Source of the DNA: Marinoscillum sp. MHG1-6
GTDB lineage: Bacteria > Bacteroidota > Bacteroidia > Cytophagales > Cyclobacteriaceae
Assembly (NCBI RefSeq): GCF_024714475.1
Contig: NZ_JAMZMI010000004.1
Coordinates: 460,805-524,804 of the forward strand
Direction: 5' to 3'
DNA: 64,000 nucleotides
The notes below the pieces were generated by a model that was not told the origin of the DNA, made no database searches, and saw nothing but the letters and a program-made list of their open reading frames with translations. Below, piece by piece: positions 8,949-17,593 of the stretch. The position numbers were made by a program, and so were the translations under genes. The number at the start of each line of letters is the position of its first letter. The first letter of the stretch is position 1.

Positions 8949-9770
8949 CTATTTCACTCCCACTCCTAATGTCGCACTATTTTTTAAAGTAATCGGGCCA
9001 TCACCAAAACGCTCCGACACAATTTTGAACAAGGCCTCCTGTATCTTCAACTGCCCATCATCACCTAGTTGATCAAACAACATCTGTATTGGCGGAGCAC
9101 CTGACGTTAACATCGACCAGATCTCATTCCTGGTAGGAAGTATGAGCTCACGAGTCACATATTCCGTTGTCACCTCCCGGAAACCTGCTGCTTTGAACTC
9201 CTCTCGGAATCTATCCAGATCGGCAAGATTAAATACAGGTGGTGGAGATGGCGGCTTCGGAAAGTCCGGAATAGCACGACCGATAGCTTCAAAGAAAATA
9301 GCAAATGCCTCAAATCTGTCCGGTGTTGACCAACCACTGACCACGGCCTTATGTCCGGGTTTAAGTACCCGATACAGTTCTTTAAAACCCTTATTTCTAT
9401 CGGGGAAAAACATCAATCCAAAACTGCATAAAGCACCATCAAAACGGTCACTGTCTACTTCCAGGTTTTGGCCATCCATTAACGCCGTTTCCACGTTTTG
9501 AACACCCACTTCTACTGCTCTGGATTCCAGTACTTCCAGCATAGGCGGAGAAAAATCAGTAGCCAAAACTGATTTTACGCGTCGGGACAAAGGAAGCGTC
9601 ATAGCTCCTGAACCCGCAGCTACCTCAATAACATTGCTCTCTTTTGAGACTTCTAACCGATCTAGAAATTCTGAGACGTAAAGATCCATCAATCGAGGTG
9701 CAACTTCGGTGGCATAGCCTCTGCTGGCCTTGCCCCAGTTTTCTGGCGTATCAATCGTAGGTTTTGACAT
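8949..9770 (-). CDS. Class I SAM-dependent methyltransferase (UbiE/Methyltransf_11 type)
   Basis: The 273-residue protein carries the standard motifs: VIEVAAGSGAMTLPL near residue 45 (motif I, SAM glycine loop), ATDFSPPML near 70 (acidic residue after strand 2), FDGALCSFGLMFFPD near 110 (motif post-II) and LYRVLKPGHKAVVSGW near 130 (post-motif III). The family methylates small molecules such as quinones, sterols or lipids; the substrate here is not evident. It is divergent from the TPR protein gene, with about 145 bp between them that must hold both promoters. Confidence 0.8.
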   Translation of the reverse strand: MSKPTIDTPENWGKASRGYATEVAPRLMDLYVSEFLDRLEVSKESNVIEVAAGSGAMTLPLSRRVKSVLATDFSPPMLEVLESRAVEVGVQNVETALMDGQNLEVDSDRFDGALCSFGLMFFPDRNKGFKELYRVLKPGHKAVVSGWSTPDRFEAFAIFFEAIGRAIPDFPKPPSPPPVFNLADLDRFREEFKAAGFREVTTEYVTRELILPTRNEIWSMLTSGAPPIQMLFDQLGDDGQLKIQEALFKIVSERFGDGPITLKNSATLGVGVK

Positions 9771-9915
9771 AATAATGGGGTGATTAGTCTATTTGTAAGA
9801 TAATCATTTGATCTCTGACCTGTAGAACATACCGCCTGATACGGCAAATCCAATACTAAAACTTTCTCTATGGATATTACCTTGATCCAGGTAACTGTTT
9901 TGAGTAAATTTAGTA

Positions 9916-11631
9916 GTGAACTCTGAAGAAAAGCCAAAAGCCAATATTCCAAAAGCGTTCCTGGTCTATTTCGGAACTGCCTGGTTGTTCATTGAAGCTT
10001 TCAACTTTGTTGTACAGTGGTACAATCTGGAATCGAGCTACCTCGACATTATCATCATACTGGTATTGTTTGGGCTGCCGAGCGTTCTTATTCATGAGTG
10101 GTTCAATCAGCAATTCACACGGAAAGCGCTCATGCTTCATGCATTAAACATTACGCTGGCGATAACCGTGGTAAGTTTCAATCAAGCCTTTCCCGATAAA
10201 ATCAACCCCACCAAGCTGCGGCTTTTAGAGTTTAAAAAAAATCAAAAAAAATTGGCTCAGACCATCAACTCCATCGCTATTCTGCCACTGGAAAACATGA
10301 CCAATGATACTTCTCAGATTTACCTAGTAAATGGTATCCATGATGAAATCATTAGTCAAATGGGAATAATCAGCGGCATCAGGGTCGTATCCAGAACATC
10401 AGCAATGAACTACAAGGATACCCAGAAGCGTCTCAATGAAATTGCCGGGGATCTGCATGTAGATGCAATCATTGAAGGTTCTGTACTACCTACGGAACCC
10501 GACAAGATCAAGGTTCAACTTAGACTCATAGGCAATATGCCTGACGAGATACAACTCTGGTCAAAATCCTATGAGCTGGAAAAAAGAAAAGTACTCAACC
10601 TGTACGCTACCATTGCCAAAAACATCGCAACAGAAATAAACCTTGCCTTATCGCCGGATGAAAAAGAGCAACTTGAAGAAACCAGAACTGTTGATCCCAA
10701 ATGCTATGAGTTATATCTCCGAGGTAAAGTGAATTTGGCCTTCCTGACTCTGACCAGTATTGAGAACGCGGAGCAATACTTTTTAAAATCCATTGAAATC
10801 GACCCTGATTTTGGACCTTCATATGCAGGATTGGCTGGTATCTGGGTAGCGAGAAAGCAATTATATAGCGAAACCTACCCTCATAATCTCACTAACCCTA
10901 AAATTGATGCCTATATCAAAAAATCCTTTGAACTGGATAGTATGGATGCGGAAGTCTGGCGATGGTATGCTTCAAAACTGGCTTATGACTTTGACTGGCA
11001 AGGCTGTAATCAGGCTATGGAAAAGTGCCTTGAGTTGAATCCCAGCTTTGCTGAAGCTCATGCCTTTTATGCCCACTTTTTAATGATGCAAAATAAATGG
11101 GAAGAGGCCTGGCGTCAAATAATTAAGGCAAAGGAACTAGACCCTTTAAACCCATTGGTGAAATTCTTTCAGGATGTTATGTACATCCATTCAGGTAATT
11201 GGGATGAATTGAATATGAAACCTCCCTACATGGCACCTTTGATGCAATTCAGTATGTACGCTGATCTGGGCAAATCCGACAGCTCTATTTTGGCATTGAA
11301 ACTTACGCTGGAAGCCAGAGGCTTTGACGAGCTTTCGAACAACCTGGCAGCGCTATATGAAGAAACAAATGACTATAAAACGTCATTAAACATGGTGGGT
11401 GATTCACTGGTTTCGCTGGGTGACTCCTCTAGTATCCAGGGTCCTGGGCTATTGCTCATCTATCTCTATGCAGATAACGTAGAGAAATCCTTGAGCCAAT
11501 TGGAAAAAATGTATATCGTCAGAGATCCTGACCTACCCTATTTTGCCATAAAAGGTCCTCATAAAAAAGAATGGTTCATGAATCACCCCAGATACATAGC
11601 CATCATGAAACATATCAACCTGATGGAGTAA
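9916..11631 (+). CDS. Membrane protein with TolB-like/FlgO-type domain and TPR repeats
   Basis: This 571-residue protein starts at a GTG. Three hydrophobic segments lie in the first 95 residues. A periplasmic or cytosolic domain beginning SIAILPLENMTND (about 116) and containing VDAIIEGSV (about 178) matches the TolB-like N-terminal domain that is often linked to adenylate cyclase and CadC-like regulators and to FlgO. Residues about 245-560 contain repeated helical pairs with TPR-type spacing, for example SFAEAHAFYAHFLMMQNKWEEAW. No cyclase catalytic domain and no DNA-binding domain are present. Its role is probably as a scaffold or sensor; this is inference. Confidence 0.7.
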   Translation: MNSEEKPKANIPKAFLVYFGTAWLFIEAFNFVVQWYNLESSYLDIIIILVLFGLPSVLIHEWFNQQFTRKALMLHALNITLAITVVSFNQAFPDKINPTKLRLLEFKKNQKKLAQTINSIAILPLENMTNDTSQIYLVNGIHDEIISQMGIISGIRVVSRTSAMNYKDTQKRLNEIAGDLHVDAIIEGSVLPTEPDKIKVQLRLIGNMPDEIQLWSKSYELEKRKVLNLYATIAKNIATEINLALSPDEKEQLEETRTVDPKCYELYLRGKVNLAFLTLTSIENAEQYFLKSIEIDPDFGPSYAGLAGIWVARKQLYSETYPHNLTNPKIDAYIKKSFELDSMDAEVWRWYASKLAYDFDWQGCNQAMEKCLELNPSFAEAHAFYAHFLMMQNKWEEAWRQIIKAKELDPLNPLVKFFQDVMYIHSGNWDELNMKPPYMAPLMQFSMYADLGKSDSSILALKLTLEARGFDELSNNLAALYEETNDYKTSLNMVGDSLVSLGDSSSIQGPGLLLIYLYADNVEKSLSQLEKMYIVRDPDLPYFAIKGPHKKEWFMNHPRYIAIMKHINLME

Positions 11632-11651
11632 TAGAGGGACAGTTAAGACTG

Positions 11652-11948
11652 CTAATCGGCCCGTTCAACATTTTCAATGGCAATCTCCATTTTTTCATCC
11701 ATCACATCGGAACCTTTCCCATCCAATGTGGCGGAACGCCAATTTGGTTTTTCCGTTACTGCTTTTAGAAGATCTGAAACCTCAAATTCCTGAACGTTTC
11801 CATCCGGCCCTTTTATGACCACCACGTACAAATTTTTACTGACCTCGTAGGTATAAAGGACTTCTCCTTCAGGTAAATCAGGTGTTTGAGCCTTTGTAAA
11901 AAATATGATTCCGATAAGACAGACAGCGAGGCATAGGACCTTTTTCAT
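11652..11948 (-). CDS. Small secreted protein of unknown function
   Basis: This 98-residue product has a plausible signal peptide (basic N-terminus, hydrophobic core, cleavage near TKAQ). The mature part of about 75 residues is mixed charged, with VVVIKGPDGNVQEFEV forming likely strands. I recognise no family. It converges on the TPR protein gene, leaving 20 bp between stop codons. Composition and the signal peptide support a real gene, though the small size limits certainty. Confidence 0.5.
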   Translation of the reverse strand: MKKVLCLAVCLIGIIFFTKAQTPDLPEGEVLYTYEVSKNLYVVVIKGPDGNVQEFEVSDLLKAVTEKPNWRSATLDGKGSDVMDEKMEIAIENVERAD

Positions 11949-12022
11949 AGCTCTTCATTTAGTTACCACAGTATAAAAATACTCAATATCTAAAGCGTCC
12001 GCAACACAGCAGGCAGTCATGC

Positions 12023-12049
12023 AAAAAAAGGCACCCCTTGAGGTGCCAT
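12023..12049 (-). terminator. Rho-independent terminator after qorB-like gene
   Basis: On the minus strand a GGCACC stem, a short loop and GGTGCC are followed by seven T residues. It lies about 25 bp beyond the stop codon of the NmrA/QorB-like gene and is oriented to end that transcript. Confidence 0.75.
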
Positions 12050-12073
12050 TTTCATTGCCTTTAAATTCGTCAA

Positions 12074-12913
12074 TTAATTCAACGCAGTCTTTACCACCTC
12101 AGATAGCGGCGTTGTAGAATGTCCGATTAGTTCAGAGAGTGTTTTGCCTTCGTCATACAAATCCCCTTTGGATGCACTCACATCCCAACTCGCTATAGCA
12201 TCCGCAAAGCCATCGGGCAATCCAAAGCTCTTAAGTGCCTGGCTGTAGTCTGCTTCTGGAAGGTTTTGATAAGCAATCACCTTTCCGCTCTGTTTGGAAG
12301 TCTCTTCCGCCAACTCTGTTAATGTATACGCTTCGTCGCCGGAGAGCTCGTATGTTTTACCCTCGTGACCGGCACTTGTCAAAACCACAGCTGCAGCCTC
12401 TGCAAAGTCTGCTCTACCGGCCGATGAGATTCTACCATCACCCGCACTACCAATAAGCGCTCCTGCTTCAACAGCACCGGACAATGAACCCGTGTAATTC
12501 TCCGTGTACCACCCATTTCTCAAAATGGTGAATGAAATACCCGACTCTTTCAGCAAGTTTTCGGTAGTCAGGTGCTCCTGAGCTAAATTAATCGTAGAGG
12601 TATCTGCCCTCAACAGACTGGTATAAACAATCCATTTCACACCGGCCTCCTTAGCAGCGTTGATCACATTCTTGTGCTGTCTTGCACGTTGACCAATCTC
12701 ATTTCCTGAAATCAACAAAAGACTATCTACTCCCACTAAAGCCTCGGCCAATTGATCAGGCTTTTCATAGTCAAAAGCTCTTGCCTCAATTCCATCCACC
12801 TTTTCAGGAGAGCGTACCATCGCCACCAGGCTGGATGCGTCAGTTCTCTTTTTCAATTGCTCTACTACTAAAGTTCCTAGTTGTCCGGTTGCCCCGGTAA
12901 TTCCGATTTTCAT
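12074..12913 (-). CDS. NAD(P)H-binding quinone oxidoreductase of the NmrA/QorB type
   Basis: The 279-residue protein begins MKIGITGATGQLGTLVV, a Rossmann GxTGxxG dinucleotide-binding motif at residues 7-12. It resembles E. coli QorB (YtfG): IVYTSLLRADTST near residue 95, ILRNGWYTENY near 132 and YELSGDEAYTLTELA near 193 are typical of this branch of the atypical short-chain dehydrogenases. The family reduces quinones with NADPH and protects against reactive electrophiles. An Rrf2-family repressor gene lies directly upstream on the same strand, and both genes carry the same 19-bp inverted repeat before their start codons, so induction through that regulator is likely. A terminator follows the gene. 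Confidence 0.8.
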   Translation of the reverse strand: MKIGITGATGQLGTLVVEQLKKRTDASSLVAMVRSPEKVDGIEARAFDYEKPDQLAEALVGVDSLLLISGNEIGQRARQHKNVINAAKEAGVKWIVYTSLLRADTSTINLAQEHLTTENLLKESGISFTILRNGWYTENYTGSLSGAVEAGALIGSAGDGRISSAGRADFAEAAAVVLTSAGHEGKTYELSGDEAYTLTELAEETSKQSGKVIAYQNLPEADYSQALKSFGLPDGFADAIASWDVSASKGDLYDEGKTLSELIGHSTTPLSEVVKTALN

Positions 12914-12930
12914 AAGTTTTATATTTTAAG

Positions 12931-12949
12931 TGTAATAATTTTTGTTACA
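12931..12949. promoter_or_regulatory. Putative Rrf2-family operator before the qorB-like gene
   Basis: The sequence TGTAATAATTTTTGTTACA is an inverted repeat with TGTAA/TTACA arms around a nine-base centre. It lies 18 bp upstream of the qorB-like start codon. The same arms and spacing recur at 13410-13428 before the rrf2-type gene. Two copies of one dyad in front of a regulator and its neighbour are good evidence for a shared operator. Confidence 0.65.
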
Positions 12950-12967
12950 TTAATGGTCAAAAAAAAG

Positions 12968-13378
12968 TCAGTGAAACTCTGACACAAAATCTGCCAGTGT
13001 TTTGCCACTTAATTCCCTGACTACCGAGTTATCAATACCCGTAAACAGCACATCCAACTTTTCGTTGATATCCTTGCCAATGGGACATTTCGGATTGGGT
13101 TGGTTATTCTTTTTACCCAAAACATTTGAATTCTTAATGGCCAGATAGATGGCATCCATGGTAATGTCCTCACTGCCAACTGCCAGCGTGAAGCCACCTT
13201 CCTTACCCTTTCGACTCAAAACCAATCCTGCATCATTTAAAACCCCAAGCTCTTTACGAACAATGACAGGGTGTATGTTAATGCTACCTGCAATCCAGTC
13301 AGAGCTTAACCACTCTCCTTTTGCATCGGCAAGAAGAGTTAATATATGAAGTGCTGTAGCGAATCTTGTATTACTCAT
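12968..13378 (-). CDS. Rrf2-family transcriptional regulator
   Basis: The 136-residue product has the Rrf2 layout: an N-terminal winged helix-turn-helix (MSNTRFATALHILTLLA, with HPVIVRKELGVLNDAGLV as the recognition region around residues 35-52), a GGFTLA wing near 61, a linker with KCPIGK near 100 and a C-terminal dimerisation helix. Only one cysteine is visible in the region that carries the three Fe-S ligands of IscR and NsrR, so iron-sulfur sensing as in those proteins is unlikely; a single-cysteine redox or electrophile sensor of the YwnA type is more plausible. It probably controls itself and the qorB-like gene through the repeated dyad. Confidence 0.85.
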   Translation of the reverse strand: MSNTRFATALHILTLLADAKGEWLSSDWIAGSINIHPVIVRKELGVLNDAGLVLSRKGKEGGFTLAVGSEDITMDAIYLAIKNSNVLGKKNNQPNPKCPIGKDINEKLDVLFTGIDNSVVRELSGKTLADFVSEFH

Positions 13379-13409
13379 AATTGACTCAAAATTACCTCTT
13401 TTTACTTAA

Positions 13410-13428
13410 TGTAATAAAAAATGTTACA
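13410..13428. promoter_or_regulatory. Putative Rrf2-family operator before the regulator gene
   Basis: The sequence TGTAATAAAAAATGTTACA has the same TGTAA/TTACA arms and nine-base centre as the dyad at 12931-12949. It is 32 bp upstream of the rrf2-type start codon, where a repressor could act on the promoter, which suggests autoregulation. Confidence 0.65.
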
Positions 13429-13513
13429 TTTAATTTTACTTTTTTCATTTACGATCAAAAATTAGGGCCATGACGTGAAAAATAAACATTATTGAACCAG
13501 GTAAGTCAGGGCC

Positions 13514-13552
13514 AAAAAAAAGGAGGCTGACCATTACTGATCAAGCCTCCTT
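13514..13552 (-). terminator. Rho-independent terminator after DUF4861 gene
   Basis: On the minus strand an AAGGAGGC stem continues, past one bulged base, into TGATCA paired with TGGTCA around a GTAA loop, closes with GCCTCCTT, and runs into a T tract. It is oriented to end the minus-strand transcript of the DUF4861 gene, about 105 bp beyond its stop codon. Confidence 0.75.
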
Positions 13553-13657
13553 CAAATCTTTCGGAGCTCTTCTCTAATGCAGGGCTTTTCAGCCCGCAAC
13601 GACTCCCTTTACACGACCCTGGTACACTTACTCCGGTCGGGTAAGCTGGTCATCCCA

Positions 13658-14851
13658 TCAAGGTTTATCGATATTTACCTTCACAGGATTGTCTACTATT
13701 TCTTTCTGATTTGCCAGCATTTGAAGCCAATCTTCCTTTGTGGTCACCTGTCCGCTTTCGGTCCAGGCGAAACCTGCGTAATAGGTCAGTGTGGTTAGTG
13801 TCGAATCGGTCAGGACAATCAACTGACTCTGATCCGGAACTTCTGTTCTGAAGTCAAAAGCTTTAATCACGACCGTAGGATCTATCACAATTCCTTCCCC
13901 AACCTGAGAACCCTTTATTGGCTCCCAATGGCTGTAATAACCCAGCTCACCATTGAGGTCAACCTCACCCTCCTTCTCATGCAATGTGATACCAATTGTA
14001 TAGTTTGGAACTGGTTGATCCGAGGAAAGACTGATTTCGTACTTCGAAAAATTAGAACCTAAATCAAGGGTAATTCTTTTGGTTTCTTTCACCCCATATT
14101 CACTCCACGGTGCATAATCCAGTTCAAAAACAGTCCTGAGTGGCCCAATAGCAATTGTGCGGTAAGCGGCAAAGTTCTTTGAAGTGAGCAGCGTGTCATC
14201 TGCCCAAACTCCTGTCCCACCGGTACCACGGCTTTTGCCAACGTGGTAAGGATCATACCCCTCGCCATGATCAATATGATAGTACCCACCTTCTTTCAGG
14301 TTACCTTCATACCAACTGTCGATGATCGAGTAGTTGACCTTTTTAAGCCAAAGATCTATCCCACTCGAAAGCGTACCTCCCGGTATATTTTCTTCAATCA
14401 TTCGCTGCGCTTCAGGGCCAAAGGTTCTGAAGGCCACCTTGTCATTTTCCCAGGTGTAATCATCTGTGCGCTCAGGAACAAATCTCGAGTAGGTAGTAGA
14501 TTCAGAGGTCGGTTGAAGAGTGCTACCTCCTTCCTGCCAATATATCCGAATGTCCTTTTTCTCACCAGCCGTAAGACCAGTCAAAAACAAAAGTTCATCC
14601 ATAGTACTGTCCTGATCATTATCCACCCACTGTGTTCGCAACTTCTCTTGCGTTAACACGTCCTCCACCAGGATATCATCCAAATTGCTAATGACAGAAA
14701 TGTCTCCCAGTTGCTCTATTGAAATTCCAACCACTGCGGCTAATCGATCTACAGCTGCAGGATTCTCTATGGTAAATGTTCTGTCCAGTCCATTCTTTGA
14801 GGCGCACGAAGCCAAAAAGGCCAAACCCAAGACAATGCTAATTCTTTTCAT
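13658..14851 (-). CDS. DUF4861-family lipoprotein
   Basis: The 397-residue protein starts with a lipoprotein signal peptide and lipobox LASC near residue 16. The body matches what I know of DUF4861, a Bacteroidota family of secreted proteins: early FTIENPAAVDR, a central DSWYEGNLKEGGYYHIDHGEG and a repeated YAPWSEYGVKETKRITLDLG strand region. DUF4861 proteins are often found near polysaccharide utilisation genes, but no glycan-degradation genes are next to it here. Catalytic function is unknown. Confidence 0.7.
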   Translation of the reverse strand: MKRISIVLGLAFLASCASKNGLDRTFTIENPAAVDRLAAVVGISIEQLGDISVISNLDDILVEDVLTQEKLRTQWVDNDQDSTMDELLFLTGLTAGEKKDIRIYWQEGGSTLQPTSESTTYSRFVPERTDDYTWENDKVAFRTFGPEAQRMIEENIPGGTLSSGIDLWLKKVNYSIIDSWYEGNLKEGGYYHIDHGEGYDPYHVGKSRGTGGTGVWADDTLLTSKNFAAYRTIAIGPLRTVFELDYAPWSEYGVKETKRITLDLGSNFSKYEISLSSDQPVPNYTIGITLHEKEGEVDLNGELGYYSHWEPIKGSQVGEGIVIDPTVVIKAFDFRTEVPDQSQLIVLTDSTLTTLTYYAGFAWTESGQVTTKEDWLQMLANQKEIVDNPVKVNIDKP

Positions 14852-15001
14852 TTTTTAAGGTTTTGATAAGTAGTCCAATCCCTAAAGTTGTTTAAGAATT
14901 GATCCAATTTCAACAATTGAATTTTTCCCTTCAAGTATAGTGTATTGATCAATATTAGACCTCACCTGGTGAAATAGATCATTGAACCGCACTCACTTTC
15001 A

Positions 15002-15112
15002 ATGACAGGATTTGATTCTTTTTACCTGGAAAGTAGTGGTCAGGCCATCCTTGACCGTGAGTTCCAGCAGGGTGTTGCCTTCCGCTTGATACAATAAGGA
15101 TCCAGACGGACA
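15002..15112 (-). pseudogene. In-frame open segment just beyond the DUF4440-like stop codon
   Basis: After the TGA of the DUF4440-like gene the same frame stays open for 37 codons and reads as plausible protein (AEGNTLLELTVKDGLTTTF), resembling the C-terminal strands of secreted serine-hydrolase-type proteins. This may be the remnant of a longer gene or fused domain cut by a stop codon. There is no start codon for it on its own. The assignment is tentative. Confidence 0.3.
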
Positions 15113-15631
15113 TCATTTTTCCTCATCCATCATGCTTAAAGGAAGGCTCGTATTCCATATGTTGCTGCAGATCTTCCAGTCGCCATTTACCTTAGTCCAA
15201 ATATTGATGTACTTGCCCCGGTCAGTTACACCATCTTCGCCAAACCGTAAGAAGTAGGTACCTTCATCAATGAGATAATCTTCATTCCCATAGAAAGTAA
15301 TCGTCTCTTCCGTAAATTCCTGAATTTCATAGTTTACCCATTCAGTATTAAGCAGGGCAATTGCCTCTTTCCCAACCACAATCTCTGAATTCGGTGGGAA
15401 ATACCTTGCATCATTAGAAACAATGTTGTTGAGATAGGCTGTATCCTTCAATATATGCGCCTCTGTAAAGCGCTTTGTCTTTTCCTGAATAATACCTCGT
15501 GCTTCATTCAAATCAAATGCGGAAGCACTTTGATCATCAGTTTCTCCTGATGAACTTTTATCGTCTGTACAGCGGGAGAAAAAGATCACGGCAAAGATCA
15601 ATGTCAGAATAGGCATTAAAATCCGTCTCAT
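15113..15631 (-). CDS. SnoaL/DUF4440-like lipoprotein
   Basis: The 172-residue product has a hydrophobic signal followed by FFSRC near residue 21, a slightly unusual lipobox. The mature part looks like the NTF2-like DUF4440 fold: a helix with RFTEAHILKDTAYLNNIVSNDARYFPP, then VVGKEAIALLNTEW and strands ending YINIWTKVNGDWKICSNIWN. Such domains act as ligand-binding or cyclase-like modules; the role is unknown. The frame stays open after the stop codon (see the adjacent entry). Confidence 0.65.
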   Translation of the reverse strand: MRRILMPILTLIFAVIFFSRCTDDKSSSGETDDQSASAFDLNEARGIIQEKTKRFTEAHILKDTAYLNNIVSNDARYFPPNSEIVVGKEAIALLNTEWVNYEIQEFTEETITFYGNEDYLIDEGTYFLRFGEDGVTDRGKYINIWTKVNGDWKICSNIWNTSLPLSMMDEEK

Positions 15632-16050
15632 TTTAATTGCTTTAGGGTTTCATAAAAAAACCATCCTTTTATCTGATTGTGCCTCAAAACCCATATGAAT
15701 ATAACCCGACTATCACCAGATTGCAACTGGTAGCGGGTTCTAGAGAACAAAATTAGGTTGTCATTCCTGACTGGTTCAGGAATCCCATAATATTAATGAT
15801 AAGAGCTTCATAGCTGGCCCAAGTGCCCACTTGTGCTTGCAATATGACCGGTATCTTCCTTCCGTCAACTGAGTGATTTCAAGAAAAATTAGGACCGCCT
15901 GGTATCTATGCTATTGAATAATAGACATAAGCGGACGCTTGCGCCAGAGCTTTCAACCAATTGGTATCCGGATCTCAAAAAACTTTGTCTCAACCTTCAA
16001 ACCTTCAGAGTTAGTAAGTCATATCTCAGTTGAAGGAGCCTTAAAATATA
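15632..16050. other. Gene-free region with hairpins and a dispersed repeat
   Basis: No gene is visible. The stretch contains a hairpin ATTCCTGA / TCAGGAAT at 15763-15783, whose arm sequence also occurs twice (as the complement) at 235-267, and a phrase around 15926-15949 (AAGCGGACGCTTGCGCCAG) similar to one at about 331-350. Both look like dispersed extragenic repeat families. Confidence 0.5.
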
Positions 16051-17151
16051 TTACCTGATCGGAGCTGCTACAAAGTACTTTTTAATCTCCTTATATGGGA
16101 TGACAGACCATTCGGGATTATTACATGATCTTTTAACCCCGGGAAAAACAGCTCCCATGTAGATTCCTTTATCCTTCAAATGCCATATTGGCTGTTGCCA
16201 GGCCTGTGAAATATTGTAATCACATGGGGTAATTGAAGTAAATTTTTCCGGATAACACCTTTTTAATATATCAACGATGGCCGAACCGAACACATTTCTC
16301 CTATAACTGAACCAATCTGAAGAATTAGGTCTGGGCGCTGTGCCCTCTCCCAAATAAACAATGTCTTCTAATGTTAAAACCTGAGCCGATATAATATTCA
16401 AAGTAACAAACTCAGACTCTTTATTATTTTTTTGGCTAAAACAGCTTGATTGAGTAATCTTTTCATAACTAACATAATTGTCATTCAGAAAATGAATGAC
16501 AAACTCCACCCCATAACTACCCACAAAACCAAGCGTTCCACATTCCAAAAAACTTTCTACCTCAAGTATGTGAAGGGTTTGTAGCTTCTTATTTATCGCT
16601 GCAGTGCTTACAGCATTTTTGGGATCACTTATTCGAAAGGCTGTTATACCCGATACTGGTTCCCTAAGCCATATCAGGCGAAATCCTTTATGCCTCGAAA
16701 CCTCCACCTCCTCAAACTTCAGGTTACTCGTCCTCAAATAACCATAGAGATTTAACGTTTTCAACAATTCCTGACTTTCGTATTGGTGATTAACTTTTGA
16801 TTCAACGATAGGCTTCAACTGAATATTCAAAGTGTCTGCGCCACCGATCAACTGCCCCTCCCATTTTCCATCAGGCAAGTGTTTTATAAGGATACTCTGG
16901 GTGTGCTTATCTTTTAACTCCTTGGCACTTTCGAAATGGAACTGTGTTGAGTCAAACTTACCTTTGAAGAAGTGATTCAGCTTTTCATCCTGATAGAAAT
17001 ATTTCAGGTAAACAGCTTCTTGAAAATGATCTATCTGAACACCAACCTGACGACTACCTATGGTTCCTTGTAGGTAATATGTAGGTTCCAGATGGGCAAA
17101 TGCTGTACATAAACAACCTAAAAAGAGGACAAGAAAACTGCTGCTTTTCAC
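16051..17151 (-). CDS. Secreted protein of unknown function
   Basis: The 366-residue product begins with a clear signal peptide (MKSSSFLVLFLGCLCTAFAH). The mature part has many alternating strands, several cysteines (for example FLECGTLGF, SSCFSQ, RSCNNPEW) and charged turns. I recognise no family or active-site motif. It is transcribed alone from the minus strand with large gaps on both sides. Confidence 0.6.
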   Translation of the reverse strand: MKSSSFLVLFLGCLCTAFAHLEPTYYLQGTIGSRQVGVQIDHFQEAVYLKYFYQDEKLNHFFKGKFDSTQFHFESAKELKDKHTQSILIKHLPDGKWEGQLIGGADTLNIQLKPIVESKVNHQYESQELLKTLNLYGYLRTSNLKFEEVEVSRHKGFRLIWLREPVSGITAFRISDPKNAVSTAAINKKLQTLHILEVESFLECGTLGFVGSYGVEFVIHFLNDNYVSYEKITQSSCFSQKNNKESEFVTLNIISAQVLTLEDIVYLGEGTAPRPNSSDWFSYRRNVFGSAIVDILKRCYPEKFTSITPCDYNISQAWQQPIWHLKDKGIYMGAVFPGVKRSCNNPEWSVIPYKEIKKYFVAAPIR

Positions 17152-17220
17152 AATATTACTTTTGAAATTTCATAATTCACGTTCACCATATTCCAAACAC
17201 CAACCTTTAATACATTTATA

Positions 17221-17379
17221 ATGGCACAAGGTGCTTTAGGTCAGGAGAGCAAGGTTATGATATTTTACGTAAATACAATTATGGAAATTAACTCGATTAC
17301 GAGCTTTAAAAAGCGAAACCACTTCGCAATAAATCTCCCCGACGCGTTAGTTGAAGATGAGAAACGACTATCGATGTAA
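17221..17379 (+). CDS. Possible 52-codon small ORF
   Basis: An ATG-to-TAA frame encodes 52 residues, including FKKRNHFAINLPDALVEDEK in its second half, and ends just before the tRNA terminator. No signal peptide, membrane segment or known domain is seen. It may be chance; I list it because it fills an otherwise empty gap of more than 200 bp. Confidence 0.2.
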   Translation: MAQGALGQESKVMIFYVNTIMEINSITSFKKRNHFAINLPDALVEDEKRLSM

Positions 17380-17380
17380 C

Positions 17381-17411
17381 AAAAAAAGGTCAGCTGATTA
17401 GCTGACCTTTT
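17381..17411 (-). terminator. Rho-independent terminator after initiator tRNA
   Basis: A perfect 11-bp stem (AAAGGTCAGCT with its complement) around a four-base loop is followed on the minus strand by seven T residues. It lies directly downstream of the tRNA on that strand. Confidence 0.85.
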
Positions 17412-17418
17412 GGCTCTG

Positions 17419-17491
<73 letters not shown>

Positions 17492-17593
17492 CTGTTAGGA
17501 GTGCAAAAGTAGTATAACTCTTTACACATCCAAAACATTACAACAAAATATCAAAAGAAATTACTCCCGTATCGTTAAGGTCTTTTCAAAAAC

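Noticed and set aside
9142..9501. Plus-strand frame of 119 codons inside the methyltransferase gene
   Set aside because: It is the antisense shadow of 8949-9770, which has clear methyltransferase motifs.
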